Shown: in pieces, positions 1 through 10,419 of the stretch | Layout of the letters: the number at the start of each line of letters is the position of its first letter | How positions within the stretch are numbered: position 1 is the stretch's first letter | Origin: Streptomyces sp. SCUT-3 | GTDB lineage: Bacteria; Actinomycetota; Actinomycetes; Streptomycetales; Streptomycetaceae | Direction of reading: 5' to 3' | Assembly (NCBI RefSeq): GCF_014083985.1 | Contig: NZ_CP046907.1 | Span: 5,032,501 to 5,096,500 of the forward strand | DNA: 64,000 bases | Translations under genes and position numbers: made by a program | Notes under the pieces: generated by a model | Seen by the model: the letters and a program-made list of their open reading frames with translations, nothing else | What the model was told of the DNA's origin: nothing | The model's database searches: none

Positions 1-2083
<2,083 letters not shown>

Positions 2084-2190
2084 CAGATGCTCGCGTTCAC
2101 TATGTGGCTCCCGGGTTGCGAACAGTCGCACCGGTGAAGAACCACTTCTAAATTTAAGAGTGTGCTTGTTCACTTGGAACACCCGATGGT

Positions 2191-2308
2191 GTTTCGGTGG
2201 TTATAGCGTTAGGGAAACGCCCGGTCACATTCCGAACCCGGAAGCTAAGCCTTTCAGCGCCGATGGTACTGCAGGGGGGACCCTGTGGGAGAGTAGGACA
2301 CCGCCGAA
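2191..2308 (+). rRNA. rrf: 5S ribosomal RNA
   Basis: About 118 nt beginning GTTTCGGTGG and ending CACCGCCGAAC, whose ends pair to form helix I. The internal CCGAACCCGGAAGCTAAGCC and the GATGGTACTG / GGGAGAGTAGG segments are the standard Gram-positive 5S signature. It follows the 23S gene at the usual spacing and is directly followed by a strong hairpin terminator, so it closes the rrn operon. Confidence 0.96.
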
Positions 2309-2321
2309 CAATTTTTGAGAG

Positions 2322-2370
2322 GGCCCTCGGTCCCGGCACACAGTGCTGGGACCGAGGGCCTTTTTGTTTT
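2322..2370 (+). terminator. rrn operon intrinsic terminator
   Basis: An 18-bp inverted repeat with one G-U pair (2322-2339 against 2343-2360) encloses a 3-nt ACA loop and is followed by the T-rich run TTTTTGTTTT at 2361-2370. It is the only hairpin found in the window with a proper U-tract. Confidence 0.95.
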
Positions 2371-2451
2371 GCCCCCGGAGCAAGGCACTCTGGTTAACAG
2401 GCAAGACAGCACTGAGTACTGCAGCAGGAACAACCGACAGGAGTCATGTCG

Positions 2452-4929
2452 ATGTCCAACTCGTCCGAGGGCCGCTTCGAGCGGCGCTCCAGTGGCGGCT
2501 CGTACGGTTCGCGTGCCGGCGGGAGCAACGACCGACGTGACTTCCGTTCGGGAGGTCCGCGTCGGGAAGATGACCGTGGTGGGTTCCGCCGGGATGACCG
2601 TCCGAGCGGGCCACGCAGGGATGACGACCGTGGCGGGTTCCGTCGGGACGACCGTCCGAGCGGTCCGCGTCGGGACGACGACCGCGGTGGGTTCCGTCGC
2701 GATGACCGTCCGCGTCGGGACGACGAGCGTGGCGGGTTCCGCCGCGATGACCGTCCGAGCGGTCCGCGTCGGGACGACGAGCGTGGCGGGTTCCGTCGCG
2801 ATGACCGTCCGAGTGGGCCGCGCAGGGACGACCGCGGTGGGTTCCGCCGCGATGACCGTCCGAGCGGTCCGCGTCGGGACGACGAGCGTGGCGGTTTCCG
2901 TCGCGATGACCGTCCGAGTGGTCCGCGCAGGGACGACCGCGGTGGGTTCCGCCGGGACGACCGTCCGAGCGGGCCGCGTCGGGACGACGAGCGTGGCGGG
3001 TTCCGTCGCGATGACCGTCCGAGTGGTCCGCGCAGGGACGACCGCGGTGGGTTCCGCCGGGACGACCGTCCGAGCGGGCCGCGTCGGGACGACGAGCGTG
3101 GCGGTTTCCGTCGCGATGACCGTCCGAGTGGTCCGCGCAGGGACGACCGCGGTGGGTTCCGCCGGGACGACCGTCCGAGCGGGCCGCGTCGGGACGACGA
3201 GCGTGGCGGTTTCCGTCGCGATGACCGTCCGAGTGGTCCGCGCAGGGACGACCGCGGTGGGTTCCGCCGGGACGACCGTCCGAGCGGGCCGCGTCGGGAC
3301 GACGAGCGTGGTGGATTCCGTCGCGATGACCGTCCGAGTGATCCGCGTCGGGACGACGAGCGTGGCGGTTTCCGTCGCGATGACCGTCCGAGTGGTCCGC
3401 GCAGGGACGACCGCGGTGGGTTCCGCCGGGACGACCGTCCGAGTGATCCGCGTCGGGACGACGAGCGTGGCGGTTTCCGTCGCGATGACCGTCCGAGCGG
3501 GCCGCGTCGGGACGACGACCGTGGTGGATTCCGTCGGGACGACCGTCCGCGTCGGGACGACGAGCGTGGTGGGTTCCGTCGGGACGACCGTCCGCGTCGG
3601 GACGACGAGCGTGGTGGGTTCCGTCGGGACGACCGTCCGCGTCGGGACGACGAGCGTGGTGGGTTCCGCAGGGACGACCGTCCGAGCGGGCCGCGCAGGG
3701 ATGACGAGCGTGGTGGGTTCCGTCGGGACGACCGTCCGCGCAGGGATGACGAGCGTGGTGGGTTCCGCGGGGACGACCGTCCGCGTCGGGATGACGAGCG
3801 TGGTGGGTTCCGCGGGGACGACCGTCCGCGTCGGGACGACGAGCGTGGTGGGTTCCGCAGGGACGACCGTCCGAGCGGGCCGCGCAGGGATGACGAGCGT
3901 GGTGGGTTCCGTCGGGACGACCGTCCGCGCAGGGATGACGAGCGCGGCGGGTTCCGCGGGGACGATCGTCCGCGTCGGGACGACGGTGTGCGAGGGCCGC
4001 GCAGGGACCCGCGTGAGAGTGGGCTGGAGCCGGTGCGCCGGCTCCCGATCCCGGAGGAGGTCACCGGTTACGAGCTGGACGCCGACGTGCGCCAGGAGCT
4101 GAAGAGCCTGCCGAAGACCTTGGCGGACGACGTGGCCCGCAACCTGGTGATGGTGGCCCAGCTCCTCGACGAGGAGCCGGAGAAGGCTTACGACTACGCC
4201 AAGATCGCGCTGAGGCTCGCTTCGCGTATTCCGTCCGTCCGGGAGGCCGTCGGTTTCGCTTCCTACGCCACGGAGCGGTACACCGAGGCGCTGGCGGAGT
4301 TCCGTGCCGCGCGTCGGATGACGGGTTCGGCCGAGCTGTGGCCGGTGATGGCCGACTGCGAGCGCGGCCTGGGACGTCCGGAGAAGACGCTGGCCATGGC
4401 CGGCGCTCCCGAGGTGCAGAAGCTGGACCGTGCCGGTCAGGTGGAGATGCGGCTGGTCGCGGCCGGTGCCCGCCGGGACATGGGGCAGGTGGACGCTGCA
4501 GTGGTGACCCTGCAGGGTCCGGAGCTGGCCTCGACCGCCGTTCACCCGTGGACCGCTCGGCTGCGCTACGCGTACGCCGACGCGCTGCTCGCGGTGGGGC
4601 GCGAGGACGAGGCCCGCGACTGGTTCGCGAAGGCCCTCGAGGCGGACACCACCGGCACGACGAACGCCTCCGACCGGCTCGCAGAGCTGGACGGTGTGGA
4701 GTTCATCGACGCGCTCGACCCGGAGGCGGAGACGGAGGAGGACGGGTCCGTGGACGGGGCCGAGGCCGCGGTGAGCGGGGCCGAGACTTCGGACTCGGAC
4801 TCGGACTCGGGCTCGGAGGCCGGCGCCGGTCGTGAGGCGGAGGCCGGGGCCGACGACGCTGCCGCCGACGACGCCGGCACGGATGCGGTTCCTGCGGCTG
4901 CTGCGCAGGAGGACGACGCCGCGAAGTAG
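2452..4929 (+). CDS. TPR protein with a long Arg/Asp-rich GGFRRDD repeat array
   Basis: An 825-residue protein in three parts. Residues about 35-515 are low complexity: some 28 GGFR[R/G]DDRP units with spacers such as SGPRRDDER, very rich in Arg and Asp. Residues about 520-740 form a helical, TPR-like domain (readable helices such as DDVARNLVMVAQLLDEEPEKAYDYAKIA split over the region). The tail is Glu/Asp/Ser/Ala-rich and acidic. The ATG at 2452 is preferred over the one at 2446 because AGGAG at 2439-2443 lies 8 nt before it. The TPR core is found in a conserved streptomycete protein of unknown role; the charged repeat region resembles RNA-binding or condensate-forming disordered segments, which is inference. 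It lies just after the rrn terminator. Confidence 0.85.
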   Translation: MSNSSEGRFERRSSGGSYGSRAGGSNDRRDFRSGGPRREDDRGGFRRDDRPSGPRRDDDRGGFRRDDRPSGPRRDDDRGGFRRDDRPRRDDERGGFRRDDRPSGPRRDDERGGFRRDDRPSGPRRDDRGGFRRDDRPSGPRRDDERGGFRRDDRPSGPRRDDRGGFRRDDRPSGPRRDDERGGFRRDDRPSGPRRDDRGGFRRDDRPSGPRRDDERGGFRRDDRPSGPRRDDRGGFRRDDRPSGPRRDDERGGFRRDDRPSGPRRDDRGGFRRDDRPSGPRRDDERGGFRRDDRPSDPRRDDERGGFRRDDRPSGPRRDDRGGFRRDDRPSDPRRDDERGGFRRDDRPSGPRRDDDRGGFRRDDRPRRDDERGGFRRDDRPRRDDERGGFRRDDRPRRDDERGGFRRDDRPSGPRRDDERGGFRRDDRPRRDDERGGFRGDDRPRRDDERGGFRGDDRPRRDDERGGFRRDDRPSGPRRDDERGGFRRDDRPRRDDERGGFRGDDRPRRDDGVRGPRRDPRESGLEPVRRLPIPEEVTGYELDADVRQELKSLPKTLADDVARNLVMVAQLLDEEPEKAYDYAKIALRLASRIPSVREAVGFASYATERYTEALAEFRAARRMTGSAELWPVMADCERGLGRPEKTLAMAGAPEVQKLDRAGQVEMRLVAAGARRDMGQVDAAVVTLQGPELASTAVHPWTARLRYAYADALLAVGREDEARDWFAKALEADTTGTTNASDRLAELDGVEFIDALDPEAETEEDGSVDGAEAAVSGAETSDSDSDSGSEAGAGREAEAGADDAAADDAGTDAVPAAAAQEDDAAK
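2574..3990 (+). repeat. In-frame tandem repeat array coding GGFRRDDRP units
   Basis: About 28 imperfect units of 45, 51 or 54 bp (15, 17 or 18 codons). In the centre, from about unit 4 to unit 14, 54-bp and 51-bp units alternate, giving a higher-order repeat of about 105 bp; towards the 3' end 45-bp units dominate, some with GGFRGDD in place of GGFRRDD. Unit lengths are all multiples of three, so the frame is preserved. The repeat structure keeps several other frames open on both strands. Confidence 0.95.
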
Positions 4930-4942
4930 CGGGCGGGGTCGG

Positions 4943-4989
4943 AACGCCGGAGGGCCGGGCGCGGTTTTCGCGCCCGGCCCTCCGGCGTT
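4943..4989. terminator. Bidirectional hairpin terminator
   Basis: A perfect 21-bp inverted repeat (4943-4963 against 4969-4989) with a GTTTT loop lies between the convergent TPR gene and DUF1015 gene. AA at the left foot and TTT at the right foot would serve transcription from either side. Confidence 0.85.
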
Positions 4990-5007
4990 TCCGTCGGCGG
5001 TGCGGTG

Positions 5008-6327
5008 TCAGTCCAGTTCGAGGCTTCGGATGACCAGGCCCGTCGCGGGCTTGGGGCCGAAGGACGTGGACTTGCGCGGCATCGTCGTGCCCTGGCGGGC
5101 GAGTTCGAGGACCACCTGCTCGGAGACAGGGTGGAGGAGGACTGCCGTTCCGCCGGCTTCCTCGGCCTTCGCCACGGCGGCCGCCGCGTCGTGGAGGTAG
5201 CCGACGTGGTCGGGCGAGTCCGGTACCTGCCACACGCGGTCGAGCAGCACGTTGTGCAGGACGGTGGCGTCCAGCCGGTGCCAGGCCGGGGGCTTGTCGG
5301 CGTGTGCGGCTCCTCCGGGGAGGGCGGTCGCGGCGGGGGAACCGGGGTCGCTCCCGTTGCCGGTGAGGAGCCGGAACCCCCCGTCGCCGGCGAGGAGGAA
5401 GGCGTTGCCCGTCGCCGCGGCCGCCCCGAGGGAGTCCAGCGCGGCGGGCAGCGGGCCGTCGACCTCGCGGACGCGGAATCCCGGGGAGGCGGCCAGGGCG
5501 GCGAGGGCCCGCTCGGGAGGGAGCCGGTACAGGACCCGGTGGATGGCGCGGACCCGGAGCGGGTAGCGCTCGGTGTCCACCAAGAGGACGAGCCCGCGGT
5601 CCCAGGGGCCGGGGCCGCCGTGCTCCTCCTGCAGCCGCAGGTAGGTGGCCCAGCGGTGGTGCCCGTCGGCGATGAGGGCGTGGAGCCGTGCCAGGTCCTC
5701 GCGCACGGCGGTGATCACGGCGGGATCGGTCAGGGCCCACAGGCGGTGCCGGATGCCGTCCTCGGTGGTGGTGCACAGCAGCGGCTCCTGCAGCACCGTC
5801 CGCTCGACGGTCTCCGCGGCCGCCTGCCCGCCCCGGTAGGCCAGGAGGAGCGGCTCGAGGTTGGCGGCCGTGGCGCGCATGAGGCCGGCGCGGTCGGCGA
5901 CGGGGCCGGGCATGACGTCCTCGTGGGGGAGGACGATGCCCTCCTCCTTCGGGGTGAGCCGGAGGGCGCCGATGAGGCCGCGCTGCAGCATGCCCTCGGC
6001 GCGCTGCTCGTAGACGTACAGGGCGGGCTCGGGGTCGGCGGCCAGGACGCCCTCGCTCTGCCACCGGCGCAGGCGGGCGGCTGCCTGCTCGTGGCGGGCG
6101 GCCGGGTCTTCGCCCTGGGGCAGGATCAGGCGCACGACGTTGTGGGGGTCGGAGGTCTCGAGGTGGAGCTGTTCGTCGGGACGGACGACCACGTCGTAGG
6201 GAGGGGAGGTCACGGACGCGAGCCCGGAGACCCTCTCCGGCACGTAGCGCAGCCCCCGGAAGGGGGCCAGGGACAGTCCCTCGGGACGGGAGGGCGCGGG
6301 TGACTCTGTGCCGGGAGCGCTGCTCAT
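5008..6327 (-). CDS. DUF1015 family protein
   Basis: A 439-residue soluble protein recognised as DUF1015 by its N-terminal block (LAPFRGLRY, then TSPPYDVV and NVVRLILP) and by the central ALIADGHHRWATYLRL motif, typical of the family. The biochemical role of DUF1015 is not established. The ATG at 6327 directly follows GGAGG, with unusually little spacing; no better start is visible, and the upstream in-frame extension to 6462 has no family similarity. It converges with the TPR gene and diverges from the HAD gene with only 76 bp between starts, so both promoters must sit in that gap. Confidence 0.85.
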   Translation of the reverse strand: MSSAPGTESPAPSRPEGLSLAPFRGLRYVPERVSGLASVTSPPYDVVVRPDEQLHLETSDPHNVVRLILPQGEDPAARHEQAAARLRRWQSEGVLAADPEPALYVYEQRAEGMLQRGLIGALRLTPKEEGIVLPHEDVMPGPVADRAGLMRATAANLEPLLLAYRGGQAAAETVERTVLQEPLLCTTTEDGIRHRLWALTDPAVITAVREDLARLHALIADGHHRWATYLRLQEEHGGPGPWDRGLVLLVDTERYPLRVRAIHRVLYRLPPERALAALAASPGFRVREVDGPLPAALDSLGAAAATGNAFLLAGDGGFRLLTGNGSDPGSPAATALPGGAAHADKPPAWHRLDATVLHNVLLDRVWQVPDSPDHVGYLHDAAAAVAKAEEAGGTAVLLHPVSEQVVLELARQGTTMPRKSTSFGPKPATGLVIRSLELD

Positions 6328-6403
6328 CCTCCGAATGCTACGGGGCAGTGCGTGTGGGAGATGATCGGGGTGCGAGGACCCGACGAACAGGGAGTGGCAA
6401 CCG

Positions 6404-7447
6404 ATGACCCACAGGACCCGGCCCGCCGCCGCGGAGCGACCGCTGTGCGAGGCGTACGACACCGCCCTGTACGACCTGGACGGTGTCGTCTACGCGGGGC
6501 GGACGGCGATCCCGTACGCGGTGGAGTCGGTCTCGGAGGCGTCGGCGAGGGGGATGCGGGCCGCGTACGTGACCAACAACGCCTCGCGCACGCCGCAGGC
6601 GGTCGCCGAGCACCTGAACCGGCTGGGGCTGGACGCGGCGCCCGAGGACGTGATCAATTCCGCGCAGGCGGTGGCCCGGCTGGTGGCGGACGACGGGCGG
6701 GTGCCGGCCGGGTCCCGGGTGCTGGTGGTGGGCGGCGCCGGGCTGGTGCAGGCGCTGCGGGAGCGGGGCTTCGAGGTCGTGCGGTCGGCGGAGGACGGGC
6801 CGGCCGCGGTGGTGCAGGGCTACGACCCGACGGTGGGCTGGGAGCACCTGGCGGAGGCGACGTACGCGGTCGCCTCGGGCGTGCCGTGGTTCGCCTCGAA
6901 CACCGACCTGACGATACCCACGGCCCGCGGCACCGCTCCGGGCAACGGGGCGCTCGTGGAAGTGGTGCGTATCGCGACGGGGGCGGACCCGCTGGTGGCG
7001 GGGAAGCCGCGTCCGCCGATGCACCGGGAGACGATCCTGCGCACCGGGGCCGAGCGGCCCTTGGTGGTGGGGGACCGGCTGGACACCGACATCGAGGGGG
7101 CGCACGTCGGGGGTGTCGACTCGCTGCTGGTCATGACCGGTGTGACGACGGCCGCGCAGCTGCTCGCGGCGCCGCCGGAGCACCGTCCGACCTACGTGGC
7201 GACGGACCTGCGCGGGATCCTGGAGCCCCAGCCCGCTGTGGAGGCGTCCGGGACCGGATTCCGCTGCGGCGGGTGGACGGCGGCCCCGGCGGGCGGCGGG
7301 GGCAACGGTGTCGGCCGGGTGCTGCTGGAGGGGGAGGGGGACCCGGCCGACGGGCTGCGGGCGCTGTGCGCGGTGGCGTGGTCGGCGGCCGGGGACGGCA
7401 GGGCGTCGTTGGACGCGGAGGAGGCTTTGGCGCGACTGGACCGGTGA
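6404..7447 (+). CDS. HAD-superfamily phosphatase, NagD-like
   Basis: A 347-residue HAD hydrolase of the NagD / 4-nitrophenylphosphatase type. Motif I is DLDGVVY, with nucleophile D24 and acid/base D26; motif II is the Thr in VTNNAS; motif III is the Lys in GKPRPPM; motif IV is VGDRLDTDIEGA. The C2-type cap lies between motifs II and III. A C-terminal extension of about 80 residues beyond the core, with Gly-rich linker, is longer than in classical NagD. The substrate cannot be told from sequence; sugar or nucleotide monophosphates are typical. Divergent to the DUF1015 gene. Confidence 0.88.
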   Translation: MTHRTRPAAAERPLCEAYDTALYDLDGVVYAGRTAIPYAVESVSEASARGMRAAYVTNNASRTPQAVAEHLNRLGLDAAPEDVINSAQAVARLVADDGRVPAGSRVLVVGGAGLVQALRERGFEVVRSAEDGPAAVVQGYDPTVGWEHLAEATYAVASGVPWFASNTDLTIPTARGTAPGNGALVEVVRIATGADPLVAGKPRPPMHRETILRTGAERPLVVGDRLDTDIEGAHVGGVDSLLVMTGVTTAAQLLAAPPEHRPTYVATDLRGILEPQPAVEASGTGFRCGGWTAAPAGGGGNGVGRVLLEGEGDPADGLRALCAVAWSAAGDGRASLDAEEALARLDR

Positions 7448-7571
7448 AGGACCGGTCGTTGCCTTCGGCGGGGCGGCGTGCGGGCGGCTGCGGGGCCGGA
7501 GACGGAGCCGGACAGGGGCCTGTGGAGCCGCAGGGGACCGGCCGCAGGAGGTTCGGGCCGCGGGGGACCGG

Positions 7572-7919
7572 TCAGAGCAGGGAACGGAGCCGCAGCAGGT
7601 CTCTGAAGCCCGCCTCGACCTTGACGCGGCCGCTCGCCCACGCCTTCGCGAAGTGCAGTTCGCCGTCGACCAGCGCCAGCAGGTCGTCGCCCGCCAGGGC
7701 CAGATGGATCTGGGCCTTCTCCGTCAGCCTTTCGGAGGAGGCCGTCACGTTGCGGAGCCGCCCGTCGGCCAGATGGCCGGTGAAGACCACCGGTAGATCG
7801 GTGATCCGGCAGCTCAGCGACCGGTGCAGCGCGGCGGCCGCGGCTGCCTCGCCCCCGGCCTCCGCGAGGCTGTCCGCCAGGCGCTCCAGGGCGGCGCGGC
7901 ACTCCTCGATGGTCGCCAT
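7572..7919 (-). CDS. SCP2-like sterol-binding domain protein
   Basis: A 115-residue protein resembling a single SCP2/sterol-transfer fold: an N-terminal helix (MATIEECRAALERL), a beta-rich centre including VVFTGHLADGRL, and a C-terminal stretch with ALVDGELHFAKAW and SGRVKVEAGFRDLLRL, where the family lines a lipid-binding tunnel. ATG 7919 has GGAG 10 nt upstream. The ligand is unknown. It converges on the HAD gene and diverges from the H1/HBHA-like gene. Similar small proteins sit upstream of tlyA-nadK-recN in streptomycetes, from memory of gene order. Confidence 0.75.
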   Translation of the reverse strand: MATIEECRAALERLADSLAEAGGEAAAAAALHRSLSCRITDLPVVFTGHLADGRLRNVTASSERLTEKAQIHLALAGDDLLALVDGELHFAKAWASGRVKVEAGFRDLLRLRSLL

Positions 7920-8092
7920 GGTGGTGCTTCTCCAGTCCGGGACGCGGCGGGTACGTGGTGAACGATCCGGTGCGACCGACCGTACAGGAGAGGGGCGACG
8001 GGCACGGAGCGTCGTCCGTGCATCGTTGGGCGGTCGCCGAACGGGTAGCGTCTGGACCATCGGCGTCGATGGCGAGGCGAGGAGTGAGGGCA

Positions 8093-9247
8093 TTGCGTGA
8101 TGCACTGCGCACCTGTCTGCAGATTGCGGGCGGCCTGACCGAGGTGACCCGGCAGCGGGCGGCGTCCGCGGCCCGGGAACTGCTGGACCAGGCGGGGATC
8201 GACCTCGACGAGGTTCAGCGCAAGGTCGCCGACCGGATCCCGCCGGAGGTCCAGACGCTCGCGGACGAACTGGTCACGGCCGGGCGGACCAACCGCGACC
8301 TGCTGGTCGGGCTGATCCGCGAGGAAGTCGACAAGGCGATGCAGAGGGCCGGGCGCATCGGGGACGAACTGGTCCGTGTCGGTGTGCTGGTGGAGATGCT
8401 GGAGCGCCGTATCCGCAACCTGGAGGGCGGCGGGGAGCCCGGCCCGGCGGCGCCGGAGGCACCCGCCGGGGCAGGAGCCGGCGGCGGGACGGAGACCGTC
8501 CGGGCGGTCAAGGGGATCTCGCGCACCACCGGGGCCCGTGAGGCGGCCGCCCTCCGGCTTCCGGCCGAGGAGGCGACGAAGGGCACGCCGACATCGCCCC
8601 GTGAGGCGGCCGCCCACGACCCAGAGGCGAACGGGCGGACGCCCGCCGCAGCGGCCGTCGGTACGGCGAAGAAGACCCCTGCGGCGAAGACTCCGGCGGC
8701 GAAGGCTCCTGCGGCGAAGAAGACCCCCGCGAAGAAGGCTCCGGCGAAGAAGGTTTCGGCCAAGAAAGCCGGAGGCGGTGGGGGTGCGGTGAAACGGGCT
8801 GCCGCGGCCCGCGCCGCGACGGCCTCGGCCTCCGCGTCGACCACCGTCAGGAAGGCGGCGTCCCGGAACTCGCGTGCGGCAGGAGCGGAGGAGCCGGCCC
8901 CCGTCCAGGGGACCGATGCGGCGGAGACCGCCGGGCCGGCGGTGAAGAAGGCGGCGGGGAAGAGGACCGCCGCGAAGAAGACTGCTGCCGAGAAGGCCCC
9001 GGCGAAGAAGGCCCCGGCGAAGAAGGCCGCTGCCAAGAAGGTCGCGACGAAGAAGGCCGCTGCGAAGAAGGCCGTGGTCGTGAAGGGGACGGCGGAGGAC
9101 AAGGCCGCGATCAAGAAGACGACCGCCCGCAGGACGGCCGCCCGGAGGACGTCGGCGGACCGGCCGGCCGAGGGGCCGGAGTCCGCGGGCGGAGGGGCCG
9201 GACGGGCGGACGCGGCGGAACGACCCGGGTCGGGTACCGATGCATGA
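8093..9247 (+). CDS. Coiled-coil protein with Lys/Ala/Pro-rich H1- or HBHA-like tail
   Basis: A 384-residue protein. The first about 115 residues are predicted helical with coiled-coil character (DALRTCLQIAGGLTEVTRQ through VLVEMLERRIRNLE). The remainder is a disordered basic tail with runs of AAKKAPAKK-type repeats, as in histone H1-like proteins and mycobacterial HBHA. It could bind DNA, polyanions or heparin-like glycans, or join a phasin-like envelope complex; the sequence does not decide. TTG 8093 is chosen because AGGAG at 8080-8084 sits 8 nt before it; GTG 8084 is in frame but overlaps that site. The 3' end overlaps the next gene by 8 nt. Confidence 0.72.
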   Translation: MRDALRTCLQIAGGLTEVTRQRAASAARELLDQAGIDLDEVQRKVADRIPPEVQTLADELVTAGRTNRDLLVGLIREEVDKAMQRAGRIGDELVRVGVLVEMLERRIRNLEGGGEPGPAAPEAPAGAGAGGGTETVRAVKGISRTTGAREAAALRLPAEEATKGTPTSPREAAAHDPEANGRTPAAAAVGTAKKTPAAKTPAAKAPAAKKTPAKKAPAKKVSAKKAGGGGGAVKRAAAARAATASASASTTVRKAASRNSRAAGAEEPAPVQGTDAAETAGPAVKKAAGKRTAAKKTAAEKAPAKKAPAKKAAAKKVATKKAAAKKAVVVKGTAEDKAAIKKTTARRTAARRTSADRPAEGPESAGGGAGRADAAERPGSGTDA

Positions 9248-9599
9248 GGATGCGGAGGTCACGGGGCCCCCAGGGGCCCCAGGGGCCCCAGGGGCCCCGG
9301 GGGCCCCTGGGGCCCCGAGGGTCACCGGGGGTGGGGACGAACGGGTCGGCGCGTCCCTCCCGTCCGCCAAGGGGGCCGCTTCGGCGGGCCCGCTCGGGGT
9401 CGGGACGGAGCGCACCGGGGAGGCCGACGTCGACCGGGTCGTCGCCCGGTTGGCCGAGGTGGACCACCTGCCTACGGAGGAGCACCCTGCCGTGTACGAG
9501 GATGTACACCGGGGACTGAGCGACGTGCTCGCCGCTCTGGACTCCCGGCCGGGACCACCCGCCCCCGCACCGGAACCGGTGCACGACGACAGGAGCTGA
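9240..9599 (+). CDS. Small conserved hypothetical protein with GAP repeats
   Basis: A 119-residue acidic protein. After MHEDAEVTG come five GAP/GPP-type triplets coded by a palindromic 9-bp repeat, then a disordered linker, then a helical C-terminal segment (DVDRVVARLAEVDHLPTEEH to VHRGLSDVLAAL) which looks like the conserved part. The start ATG overlaps the 3' end of the preceding gene by 8 nt and the stop is 7 nt before tlyA, so it is translated within the same operon. Function unknown. The collagen-like run is probably an insertion or repeat expansion rather than part of the fold. Confidence 0.68.
   Translation: MHEDAEVTGPPGAPGAPGAPGAPGAPRVTGGGDERVGASLPSAKGAASAGPLGVGTERTGEADVDRVVARLAEVDHLPTEEHPAVYEDVHRGLSDVLAALDSRPGPPAPAPEPVHDDRS
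9263..9316 (+). repeat. Six 9-bp palindromic repeats (AGGGGCCCC)
   Basis: Six consecutive 9-bp units, three of them exact AGGGGCCCC, the others with one change. Each unit contains the palindrome GGGGCCCC. In frame they code GPP/GAP triplets of the small hypothetical protein, so length changes would not shift the frame. Confidence 0.93.
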
Positions 9600-9606
9600 A
9601 CCGCAC

Positions 9607-10419
9607 GTGGCAGTGGCACGACGTCGCCTCGACGCCGAGTTGGTGCGTCGTGGTCTCGCGCGCTCACGGGAGCACGCGAGCCAGTTGATCGACGCAGGGC
9701 GGGTGACCGTGGGCGGCACCACCGCGGCCAAGGCCGCCACACAGGTGGAGACCAGTGCCGCCCTGGTCGTGGCGGAGGACGACAACGATCCCGACTACGT
9801 CTCGCGCGGCGGCCACAAGCTGGCCGGGGCTCTGGCGGCCTTCGTCCCCCGGGGGCTGGTCGTCGAGGGCCGGCGCTGTCTGGACGCGGGGGCGTCCACC
9901 GGCGGCTTCACCGACGTGCTGCTGCGCAACGGCGCGGCGCACGTGGTCGCCGTCGACGTCGGCTACGGCCAGCTCGCCTGGTCGTTGCAGAGCGACGACA
10001 GGGTCACCGTCAAGGACCGCACCAACGTGCGGGAGCTGACCCTGGAGCAGATCGGCGGCGAGCCGGTCGACCTGGTCGTCGGCGACCTGTCGTTCATCCC
10101 GCTGGGGCTGGTCCTGCCAGCCCTGGTGCGCTGCGCGGCGGACGGCGCGGACCTGGTGCTGATGGTCAAGCCGCAGTTCGAGGTGGGCAGGGAGAGGCTC
10201 GGCAGCGGGGGTGTGGTGCGCAGTGCGCAGTTGCGGGCCGAGGCGGTGCGCCACGTGGCCGAGCAGGCCGCGGGGCTCGGGCTGGGCGTGCTGGGTGTGA
10301 CGGCCAGTCCGCTGCCGGGGCCGTCCGGCAACGTCGAGTACTTCCTGTGGTTGCGTGCCGGTGCACCCGCGCTGGACCCGTCGGATGTGGACCGTGCTGT
10401 TGCGGAGGGGCCCCGTTGA
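9607..10419 (+). CDS. tlyA: TlyA-family rRNA 2'-O-methyltransferase
   Basis: A 270-residue protein with an N-terminal S4 RNA-binding domain (RRLDAELVRRGLARSREHAS, residues about 6-60) and an FtsJ-like SAM-dependent methyltransferase domain (CLDAGASTGGFTDVLL near 97-112, DLVVGDLSFIP, MVKPQFEVG). In mycobacteria TlyA methylates C1409 of 16S and C1920 of 23S rRNA and confers capreomycin susceptibility; the same reaction is likely here. GTG 9607 is preceded by GGAG at 11 nt. It overlaps the start of nadK (TTGA), so the two are translationally coupled; the order tlyA-nadK-recN is standard in actinobacteria. Confidence 0.93.
   Translation: MAVARRRLDAELVRRGLARSREHASQLIDAGRVTVGGTTAAKAATQVETSAALVVAEDDNDPDYVSRGGHKLAGALAAFVPRGLVVEGRRCLDAGASTGGFTDVLLRNGAAHVVAVDVGYGQLAWSLQSDDRVTVKDRTNVRELTLEQIGGEPVDLVVGDLSFIPLGLVLPALVRCAADGADLVLMVKPQFEVGRERLGSGGVVRSAQLRAEAVRHVAEQAAGLGLGVLGVTASPLPGPSGNVEYFLWLRAGAPALDPSDVDRAVAEGPR

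Noticed and set aside
2254-4545. A 763-codon minus-strand frame and other long frames across the TPR gene
   Set aside because: All arise because the repeat units are multiples of three and lack stops in several frames. They code Arg/Ser/Pro/Thr repeats, have no ribosome site and no ordered domain.
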